From Gallionellaceae bacterium (GTDB lineage: Bacteria > Pseudomonadota > Gammaproteobacteria > Burkholderiales > Gallionellaceae): a stretch of 6,358 bases of DNA. The notes beneath the pieces were generated by a model, which did no database searches, was not told the origin of the DNA, and saw nothing but the letters and a program-made list of their open reading frames with translations. Positions 1-5,309 of the stretch are shown here, piece after piece. The stretch lies in the NCBI GenBank assembly GCA_003445795.1, contig DMCN01000067.1:1-6358 (forward strand). The letters are read 5' to 3'. The number at the start of each line of letters is the position of its first letter. Position 1 is the stretch's first letter. Position numbers and translations under genes: made by a program.

Positions 1-24
1 TTCGTCTTCAATCGTATCTGACAT
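1..24 (-). CDS. possible 5' end of a further minus-strand gene (partial)
   Basis: An ATG at 24-22 on the minus strand opens a frame reading MSDTIEDE to the window edge. An AGGA sequence lies about 10 nt upstream of it, and it starts only 31 nt after the stop of the small gene at 56-406, a spacing typical of co-transcribed genes. Eight codons cannot identify a product, and a chance ATG is quite possible. Confidence 0.3.
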
Positions 25-55
25 GACTAGTGCGTCCTGATATTGATAATATTTT

Positions 56-406
56 TTAGAACAGCGTAGCGCCGAAGATCCTGACCTTGTCTTTTTCATA
101 ACCCAGCACAAGTCTTCCCAGCCATTCACTATTATTTTTCTTGTTTATCACTTTGTATAGAACAGTGACATATTCACCGCGGCGTATCATGCCGAGATAG
201 GAGTAATCTTCCGACAGGTTCTTCGCCAGATCGCTTCTTGCAAACTGCTTGCCCATTTCAACTTCATTGGCGCCCGCAATGAAAGTGCTTGAAAAATTGC
301 GCGTGAAGGCACCGTAGTTTCCTTCATTGGAGTACTTGATAAGATCGGCCCACATCGGGTGTGCCAACTCTAAAATCTCTTCATCTGTTTTTTCAATAAT
401 GTTCAT
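56..406 (-). CDS. hypothetical protein, about 116 aa, not recognised
   Basis: I do not recognise this protein. The frame is open from an ATG at 418 (120 aa), but I prefer the fifth-codon ATG at 406: GGGA lies 6 nt upstream of it, while the first ATG has no purine-rich site. The product begins MNIIEKTDEE, is soluble, and has no signal peptide, membrane segment or cysteine. An N-terminal helical half (around HPMWADLIKYSNEGNYGAF) is followed by alternating strands in the C-terminal half (VTVLYKVINKK, WLGRLVLGYEKDKVRIFG). This order resembles small NTF2/SnoaL-like alpha+beta folds, but that is only an impression. It lies downstream of the apr terminator, so it probably has its own promoter; a TAGAAT box at 442-437 is a weak candidate. 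It is AT-richer than the sulfur genes, and no role in sulfur metabolism can be inferred. Confidence 0.65.
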   Translation of the reverse strand: MNIIEKTDEEILELAHPMWADLIKYSNEGNYGAFTRNFSSTFIAGANEVEMGKQFARSDLAKNLSEDYSYLGMIRRGEYVTVLYKVINKKNNSEWLGRLVLGYEKDKVRIFGATLF

Positions 407-476
407 AAGATATCCCATGCTGCGCAGTGTTTCATGATTCTATCTATAGCGATGTCACACTACTAGCTGAATAGAT

Positions 477-509
477 AAAAAAAGGACCAACATAATATGC
501 CGGTCCTTT
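477..509 (-). terminator. intrinsic terminator of the sat-aprMBA transcript
   Basis: Read on the minus strand, an 8-bp perfect stem (AAAGGACC, 509-502, with GGTCCTTT, 488-481) closes a 13-nt loop and runs into seven consecutive T residues (483-477). This is a standard Rho-independent terminator, 80 nt beyond the aprA stop and before the small gene at 56-406. The plus strand has no T tract after the stem, so the element is directional. Confidence 0.85.
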
Positions 510-544
510 CTAACAGACTAACAAGTTATAGCAAATATTACTTC

Positions 545-582
545 GCAGGCCTGATTTTACAAAACTGCTAAATCAGGCCTGC
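545..582 (-). other. 13-bp perfect hairpin just after aprA
   Basis: GCAGGCCTGATTT (545-557) and its exact reverse complement (570-582) flank a 12-nt loop, beginning 6 nt after the aprA stop codon. Neither strand carries a T tract after the stem, so it does not look like a stand-alone intrinsic terminator. A strong hairpin in this position could protect the 3' end of the abundant apr mRNA from exonucleases or make RNA polymerase pause before the true terminator at 477-509. The inverted repeat is certain; the function is inferred. Confidence 0.8.
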
Positions 583-588
583 ATTTGC

Positions 589-2409
589 TTAGTGGTGGTC
601 TACCGGCGCCGCTTTCTCTACATCACCTACCAGGTGGTAGAGCGGTGCTTTTTCCATCGTGTACTCACCCGTCTTGGGGTCACGACGGGAAACTGTCAGC
701 ACGTGCCAGTTCTTGTCATCCAGCTTCATCACGTCGCCGCGGTAGTAGTAACCCGGCCAACGAGTCTCCTTACGGAACAGCGTATGTTGGAACACGCTCT
801 CGGAAGTCAGGAAACGATGCTTCAGTTCCCATGCACGCAGCAGTTCATGGATATCAGACGCGGCAACCTTTTCCAGATCTTCACCCAAAATCGACATCTT
901 CTTCAGGCCGATGTTCAGGAGCTTGTCGTTGGTCATGTAGTTGACGCCAAAACCACCGCAGTACTCGTCCATCATCTTCTGCAGACGATCAAGACCCTGT
1001 CTCGGATTGATGAAGTTGGGATTGACCGTACCGGCAACTACTTCATTGCTGAAGACGCGGTAAGTTTCCATGGGCTTGTAGACTTGTTCCTTACGACGAT
1101 TGATCTGAGCGTCGGAGACACGGATGCCCTCTGCTTTGCCATCATCGATGTATTTGCAAGCAGCCTTGGCAGCCAGTCGACCTTCGGTGAACGAACCGGA
1201 CGAGAAGGCGTGCGGTGTTCCGCCCACCGCATCACCGGCACCGAACAGACCTTCAATGGTCGTCATGCGGTTATAGCCCCAGAAATACTCTTTCGGAGAG
1301 ATGTCTTCCGGACCGGAACACCATGCGCCGCAACCGGTTGCGTGCGAACCCATGACGTAAGGCTCGGAAGTGGTCAGCTCGGGGTTCTCGTACTTGGGAT
1401 CCACGTCTGTAGCTGCCCACAACACGGCCTGACCAACGGTCATGCCCAGGAAGTTGTGCCAGCCGATCTCTTCAAGGTGAGGATCCTGGAAGGCTTCCAT
1501 GGTGACCATGTGGATCGGGCCGCGACCGGCATTCACCTCGTTGATGATCGCGTGGTTGCGCAGGCAGGTCGGGATGGGGCGGTGAGTCCGGTGTGAAACT
1601 TCCGGATCCAGATATTCCTTGCCCACCATTTGCTGCAGTGCCGGGAACCACTTCGACTCGTACTCTTCACCGTAGCCATTCTGCGTATAGGTCTTGAGGT
1701 GCAGGAAGTAGGCGCCGACAGGGCCGTAACCGTCCTTGAAGCGAGCCAGCACGATACGGTTTTCCATTTGTGTCATCTTGGCACCGGCTTCGATCATCAG
1801 GCCATATGCAGAACCCGAAGACCAAGGTGCGTACCAGACACGACCCGCGCCTTCACCGACAGAGCGCGGCTTGAAGATGTTGGAAGCGCCACCGGCAACA
1901 CGGTTCTCTTTGGATTCATCCATCAGCAGGTGAGTCACGCAGATGCGGTTGAACACCTTGTCCGCCGACTTCTTGGCTGCATCAGCAACGATGGGCTTGT
2001 AGGATTCGCCGTGAATCATGATCTGCCAACGGCCTTCGCGCAGATACGAACCCTTCTTCTCGTTGCGCATGATGGGCAGACCCCATTCTTCAAAGTTATG
2101 CACAGCGGAGTCGACGTGGCGTGCCATGTCGAACAGCAGGTCTTCGCGAACCATACCCATCAGGTCGATACGTGCATAGCGCACGTGATCTTCCGGATTG
2201 TTCTCGCCGAAGCGGGTACCCATGTAGCAGTTGATCGCATACAGGCCCTGCGCCACAGCGCCGGAACGCATGATGTTTGCCTTTTCGGCGATGACGATCT
2301 TCTTGTCCTGACCCCAATATCTTGCCTCGAATGCCGCACCCGTACCGCCCAGGCCCGCACCGACAACCAGAATGTCGATATTGTCTTCGATAATTGTCGA
2401 GTAGCTCAT
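589..2409 (-). CDS. aprA: dissimilatory APS reductase, alpha (FAD) subunit, with an apparent internal deletion
   Basis: Catalytic flavoprotein of adenylylsulfate reductase. In sulfur oxidizers it joins sulfite to AMP, giving APS and two electrons, in the cytoplasm with AprB. The 606-aa product has an N-terminal FAD dinucleotide fold (VVGAGLGGTGAA, residues 15-26), the SGAVAQGLYAIN segment (49-60), MIHGESYKP (131-139), RFKDGYGPVGA (223-233), MGSH (353-356), the second flavin motif SSGSFTEGR (403-411), and RKETRWPGYYYR near the C-terminus. N60, E135, R223 and H356 appear to match substrate-site residues of characterised AprA. The start is fixed by GAGGGAG upstream and a TGATG overlap with aprB, implying translational coupling. 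Odd: VAG (171-173) passes directly into GASNIFKPR. From memory, family members have about 24 more residues here, including the last FAD-domain strand and its Gly-Gly motif. The frame is otherwise intact. Identity is very secure; whether this copy is functional is doubtful. Confidence 0.97.
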   Translation of the reverse strand: MSYSTIIEDNIDILVVGAGLGGTGAAFEARYWGQDKKIVIAEKANIMRSGAVAQGLYAINCYMGTRFGENNPEDHVRYARIDLMGMVREDLLFDMARHVDSAVHNFEEWGLPIMRNEKKGSYLREGRWQIMIHGESYKPIVADAAKKSADKVFNRICVTHLLMDESKENRVAGGASNIFKPRSVGEGAGRVWYAPWSSGSAYGLMIEAGAKMTQMENRIVLARFKDGYGPVGAYFLHLKTYTQNGYGEEYESKWFPALQQMVGKEYLDPEVSHRTHRPIPTCLRNHAIINEVNAGRGPIHMVTMEAFQDPHLEEIGWHNFLGMTVGQAVLWAATDVDPKYENPELTTSEPYVMGSHATGCGAWCSGPEDISPKEYFWGYNRMTTIEGLFGAGDAVGGTPHAFSSGSFTEGRLAAKAACKYIDDGKAEGIRVSDAQINRRKEQVYKPMETYRVFSNEVVAGTVNPNFINPRQGLDRLQKMMDEYCGGFGVNYMTNDKLLNIGLKKMSILGEDLEKVAASDIHELLRAWELKHRFLTSESVFQHTLFRKETRWPGYYYRGDVMKLDDKNWHVLTVSRRDPKTGEYTMEKAPLYHLVGDVEKAAPVDHH

Positions 2410-2891
2410 CAGTATTGCACTCCCTCTTTGATTTCCAGACCATTGGATTGCAGTGTGTGCAATCCGCCGTCATCCATACGAATGTATTTAGGCTCATTGA
2501 ACAGCAGCTGGCTGTTGCGCATTTCCTTGCTGGGGGCGGGTACCTTTGCGAGGTCCGGTGTCGCCGAGCCCCAAGGCTTGGTCGTGATCGGAGCCAGCAG
2601 CTCCATATCTTTCTTGCCGTTGCGGAACTTGATGCGCCAGGCAATCGTGCCTTTCTCTTCGTCGCGGATCACGCGAACGCTGTGTCCCAGCGGGGCGAAG
2701 TCGGCATAGCCGCGTACATCGATCGCCTGATGCGGACATGCTTTCACACAGGAATAGCATTCCCAGCACATGCTGGGTTCGATGTTGTAAGCGCGACGCA
2801 GCTTCTTGTCGATGTGCATGATGTCGGACGGGCAGATGTCAACGCATTCTCCGCAACCATCACAACGTGTCATATATACAAACGTTGGCAT
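2409..2891 (-). CDS. aprB: dissimilatory APS reductase, beta (iron-sulfur) subunit
   Basis: Electron-transfer partner of AprA. It carries two [4Fe-4S] clusters that move electrons between the FAD of AprA and the membrane acceptor. The 160-aa length is normal for AprB. Two ferredoxin-type motifs are complete: C10-x2-C13-x2-C16-x3-C20-P and C42-x2-C45-x2-C48-x3-C52-P. Trp43 lies within the second motif; a tryptophan between flavin and cluster is known in characterised AprB, and this may be the equivalent. The C-terminal two thirds (about 60-160), with KFRNGKKDMELLAPITT and the KPWG segment, is the AprB-specific part that wraps around AprA. The start is supported by AGAGGAG 7-10 nt upstream. There are 43 nt to aprM upstream, and the stop shares one base with the aprA start. 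It appears intact. Confidence 0.97.
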   Translation of the reverse strand: MPTFVYMTRCDGCGECVDICPSDIMHIDKKLRRAYNIEPSMCWECYSCVKACPHQAIDVRGYADFAPLGHSVRVIRDEEKGTIAWRIKFRNGKKDMELLAPITTKPWGSATPDLAKVPAPSKEMRNSQLLFNEPKYIRMDDGGLHTLQSNGLEIKEGVQY

Positions 2892-2934
2892 AAGATACTC
2901 CTCTATTTCTTATTGAAAATTAGTCAAGACAGCA

Positions 2935-3759
2935 TTAGTAATGGTCGGCTCGTTCGGCCTTGATGCACAGTCCCATGTTGGGCGGGTTCTTGCCCATATA
3001 CTGGGGCACATCCGGGAACTTGCGCTGTACTTCCGGATCAGTCAGGTCATAGTCGGGCGGCAGGTTCTCGCGTCCACCGTCGGCCATGATCACGCGCTTT
3101 TGGAAGGCCGCAGCTGGCTTGAAGAACATGTGCGCGAACTTGGACCAATACACGCCGCCAAAGAGCACGGTGCTGGACAGGATGAACAAGGCAAAGAACA
3201 CGGTCACACCACCGCCGGTGAACGACCAGATCAATGCGAAGGTCGAGGTGGCCAGCAGCGAGAGGATGAACAGGTCAGCGCGCTCGAGCCGGAAAGCGGA
3301 CAGTCCTTCCGCAGCCACATCGGCGCGGATAAAGAACCAGAACCAGTATCCGCCCACGGCCAGCATCAGCGCGCCGATGTGCCACAGCTGCGGCAGCAGG
3401 GTAGAGGTGGACTCCGGCGAGAAGATCATGATTGCGGTGGTCACGATGAAGATGATGGTGCCCCACATGGTCAACAGATGGGAGATCCTGCGTCGTGGAT
3501 TGTCGAATTCACCGGAGGTCAATACTTCCTTGACCAGCACGCCTGCGGCCATCGACACCTTTTCACCGCCGCTCACTTCGCGTTTGGCGCTCTTCTGAGC
3601 TTTTTTCGCATTCTCGAAAAAGTACTGCGCGCTTTTCTTGTGCAGCATGTCAAGTATTGTCCCGCCCATGACCAGCAGGACCATCACGACGATATACCAC
3701 TGCATGTAGGCGGTTGGAATCGATGCCGAAAGATCGACAAAGGGATTGCTTGTGAACAT
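2935..3759 (-). CDS. aprM: AprM, membrane protein associated with APS reductase
   Basis: Integral membrane protein expected to link AprBA electrons to the quinone pool in lineages that lack QmoABC. The 274-aa sequence has about five hydrophobic segments, near residues 20-38, 95-114, 124-144, 162-180 and 185-206. A charged cytoplasmic stretch with many Lys (about 40-92) lies between the first and second, and a polar C-terminal tail ends KAERADHY. H94, H127 and H210 lie at or near segment ends and could bind heme b, as in the related NarI/DsrM/HdrE-type subunits; this is inference. No iron-sulfur motif is present. GAGGAGA stands 6 nt before the ATG, so the start is secure. It sits directly before aprB, the arrangement reported for AprM-type operons of sulfur-oxidizing Beta- and Gammaproteobacteria. 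Family membership is judged from topology, length and context; the electron route is not proven by sequence. Confidence 0.88.
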   Translation of the reverse strand: MFTSNPFVDLSASIPTAYMQWYIVVMVLLVMGGTILDMLHKKSAQYFFENAKKAQKSAKREVSGGEKVSMAAGVLVKEVLTSGEFDNPRRRISHLLTMWGTIIFIVTTAIMIFSPESTSTLLPQLWHIGALMLAVGGYWFWFFIRADVAAEGLSAFRLERADLFILSLLATSTFALIWSFTGGGVTVFFALFILSSTVLFGGVYWSKFAHMFFKPAAAFQKRVIMADGGRENLPPDYDLTDPEVQRKFPDVPQYMGKNPPNMGLCIKAERADHY

Positions 3760-3870
3760 CAGTTTCTCCTCAAAAATTGCAGACGAATGACTATCTTTAA
3801 ACTGCTTGGCTGTCGAGTATGGAAAAAGTTACTTCCACAAAAAGCTCTTCACTCTACGAACCTACCAACA

Positions 3871-5052
3871 TTACTTTCCAGCTTCTTCCAAACTCGCGTA
3901 ATAGGCACGCAAAATCTCCAGCACCTCGGGACGGCTGAACTCTGCGGGCACATTCTCTCCTTTGGAGAGTGAATTGCGCAACTGCGTCCCGGAGACTTGC
4001 AGGCGGTCGGCATCGTCGTGCGGGCAGGTCTTGGCCGAGGCCATGCCGCCGCATTTATAACACCAAAACGAGATATCGATCTTCAGAGCTTCGGTTTCCA
4101 GCGCGCCCTTGGGCACCTGGTCGAAGATGTGATGCGCGTCGAACGGGCCGTAGTAGCTGCCGACACCGGCGTGGTCGCGACCGACGATCTGGTGCGAGCA
4201 GCCGTAGTTCTGACGGAACACCGCGTGCAGCAGTGCCTCGCGCGGACCGGCATAACGCATGTCCAGCGGATAACCTGCCTGGACCACGGTCTTCTTGACG
4301 AAATATTTCTCGGTCAGGGTGCCGATGGCCTTGGCGCGCACTTCGGCGGGGATGTCGCCCGGTTTGAGGTTGCCCAGCAGCGAGTGGATCAGCACGCCGT
4401 CGCACACTTCGATGGCGATCTTGGCCAGATACTCGTGCGAACGGTGCATCGGGTTGCGCGTTTGGAAACAGGCGATCTTGGACCAGCCCATCTGGCTGAA
4501 GATCTCGCGTGTCTGTTTGGGCGTCTTGAACAGCTCGGGATACTTCTCCGGGAAACCGCCTTGCGACAGCACCTTGATGGAGCCGGCCAGATTGACTTCG
4601 CCCTGTTCCATGACCATCTTGACGCCGGGGTGTTTCGGGTCGGTGGTCTTGAACACCATGGCGCACTCGTGCGCCTTGTCGATGGTGTATTTCTCGGTGA
4701 TCGACATGGTGGCAAGCGTCTCGCCGTTCTCCGGGTCGGTCAGCGCAACCTCTTGGCCGGTCTTGATCGAGTCGGCGACGGCCTGGCTGACAGACAGCGT
4801 GATGGGGATGGGCCAGAACAGGCCGTTGGCCATCTTCATGCCATCGCACACACCTTGCCAGTCGGCATGCGTCATGAAGCCATCCAGCGGGGTGAAGCCG
4901 CCGATGCCGAACATGATGATGTCGCCCTTTTCGCGCGAGCTGACTTTGACTTGTGGAAGTTTCTTTGCTTTTTCGAGTTCGGACTTGAGTGCGGAACCTT
5001 CGAGCAACAACGGATTGAGACTGCCCCCGCCATGCGGGTTGACCAACGCCAT
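3871..5052 (-). CDS. sat: dissimilatory ATP sulfurylase (sulfate adenylyltransferase)
   Basis: In this setting Sat runs in the ATP-forming direction, converting APS plus pyrophosphate to ATP plus sulfate and so completing the pathway begun by AprBA. The 393-aa product is the single-chain homo-oligomeric type, of normal length and without an APS-kinase domain. It has the nucleotide-binding motif QTRNPMHRSH (197-206), GRDHAG (291-296), and SGTQLR (354-359) near the C-terminus. A C331-x2-C334-x8-C343-x-H345 cluster looks like the zinc site of prokaryotic Sat. The start is moved from the first ATG (5058) to the ATG at 5052, because GGGAGG ends one base before the first but 7 nt before the second, giving MALVNPHGGG. 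A gap of 111 nt separates it from aprM. No sign of damage. Its place with aprMBA argues for a dissimilatory rather than assimilatory role. Confidence 0.97.
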   Translation of the reverse strand: MALVNPHGGGSLNPLLLEGSALKSELEKAKKLPQVKVSSREKGDIIMFGIGGFTPLDGFMTHADWQGVCDGMKMANGLFWPIPITLSVSQAVADSIKTGQEVALTDPENGETLATMSITEKYTIDKAHECAMVFKTTDPKHPGVKMVMEQGEVNLAGSIKVLSQGGFPEKYPELFKTPKQTREIFSQMGWSKIACFQTRNPMHRSHEYLAKIAIEVCDGVLIHSLLGNLKPGDIPAEVRAKAIGTLTEKYFVKKTVVQAGYPLDMRYAGPREALLHAVFRQNYGCSHQIVGRDHAGVGSYYGPFDAHHIFDQVPKGALETEALKIDISFWCYKCGGMASAKTCPHDDADRLQVSGTQLRNSLSKGENVPAEFSRPEVLEILRAYYASLEEAGK

Positions 5053-5059
5053 ATTCATG

Positions 5060-5065
5060 CCTCCC
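5060..5065 (-). promoter_or_regulatory. sat ribosome binding site that decides the start
   Basis: The minus strand reads AAAGGGAGGC directly before two in-frame ATGs. GGGAGG is 1 nt from the ATG at 5058, too close for initiation, and 7 nt from the ATG at 5052, the usual spacing. The shorter protein is therefore preferred. Confidence 0.75.
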
Positions 5066-5071
5066 TTTAGT

Positions 5072-5101
5072 ATTGTAGTAATCCTGTCAACTACTTATGA
5101 A
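5072..5101 (-). promoter_or_regulatory. weak promoter candidate for sat
   Basis: On the minus strand TTCATA (5101-5096; 4 of 6 bases of the -35 consensus) and TACAAT (5077-5072; 5 of 6 of the -10) are separated by 18 nt. Transcription would begin only about 15-18 nt before the sat ATG, just leaving the ribosome site. A perfect TTGACA at 5090-5085 lies inside this spacer but has no -10 box at a suitable distance. Promoters of this quality occur by chance in AT-rich gaps. Confidence 0.25.
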
Positions 5102-5127
5102 TTCTCAGGTTTCGCACACTAGAGTAA

Positions 5128-5224
5128 GCTCCGTCACTAGGCGATAGCCCTCATGGGTTGAGAGAGGCACCCCCCTTATGGGTTATGCTTCAATCCCTCA
5201 TCACGGCTATGGTAGTGCTGGCGC
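5128..5224 (+). ncRNA. candidate structured leader RNA or riboswitch upstream of soeA, family unknown
   Basis: By hand folding, this segment closes into a multi-branched structure. The basal helix pairs 5128-5139 with 5213-5224: CACTA/TAGTG, then outer G-C pairs interrupted by two single mismatches. After a small internal loop, ATAGCC (5144-5149) pairs with GGCTAT (5205-5210). Inside are a short hairpin CTCA/TGAG (5150-5162) and a hairpin at 5164-5191 (GAGGCA with TGCTTC, then CCC with GGG). GGGTT in the first hairpin (5155-5159) could form a pseudoknot with AATCCC (5192-5197). Two G-U wobbles (5133/5219, 5166/5189) pair only in the plus-strand RNA, favouring a soeA leader over a sat leader. 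The segment ends 85 nt before the soeA ATG. I cannot match it to a known riboswitch; a DNA operator array or chance pairing are alternatives. Confidence 0.4.
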
Positions 5225-5247
5225 GGGATACGCATACTTGCGGGCCT

Positions 5248-5274
5248 AAAAAAGCCTAGTAGTTTTGTAGGGCT
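5248..5274 (-). terminator. weak terminator-like hairpin in the sat-soeA gap
   Basis: On the minus strand AGCCCTA (5274-5268) pairs with TAGGCT (5258-5253), with one bulged base and a 9-nt loop. The stem runs straight into a six-base T tract (5253-5248, the first T being part of the stem). It could stop minus-strand transcripts coming out of the soeA region, or act as an attenuator if sat has a distant promoter. The stem is short, so confidence is low. Confidence 0.3.
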
Positions 5275-5309
5275 GTAGCACCTCGATAACTATATAAATA
5301 CACCAGCCA

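Noticed and set aside
592..2709. Long plus-strand open frames (592-1596 and 1630-2709) opposite aprA and aprB
   Set aside because: They are antisense to strongly conserved aprA/aprB coding sequence, have no recognisable domains, and arise from the lack of stop-forming codons on the opposite strand of GC-rich genes.
3760..3870. Possible promoter or terminator between sat and aprM
   Set aside because: A TCGACA box and a 5-bp TGGAA/TTCCA inverted repeat are present on the minus strand, but there is no good -10 partner and no stable stem with a T tract. The genes are better treated as one operon.
2941..3972. Plus-strand open frame of 343 codons opposite aprM
   Set aside because: His/Gln-rich low-complexity translation typical of an antisense frame; aprM on the minus strand has membrane segments, a good ribosome site and operon context.
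5085..5090. Perfect TTGACA -35 box before sat on the minus strand
   Set aside because: A -10 box at 17 nt would fall on the sat ribosome site and matches poorly; the nearest good -10 (TACAAT) is only 7 nt away.
3997..5122. Plus-strand open frames of 357 and 275 codons opposite sat
   Set aside because: Sat is complete with all catalytic motifs on the minus strand, so these are shadows.
5218..5244. Sigma-54 promoter (TGGCGCG followed by TTGCG) upstream of soeA
   Set aside because: The GG and GC elements are 18 nt apart instead of the required 10, so this is not a sigma-54 promoter.
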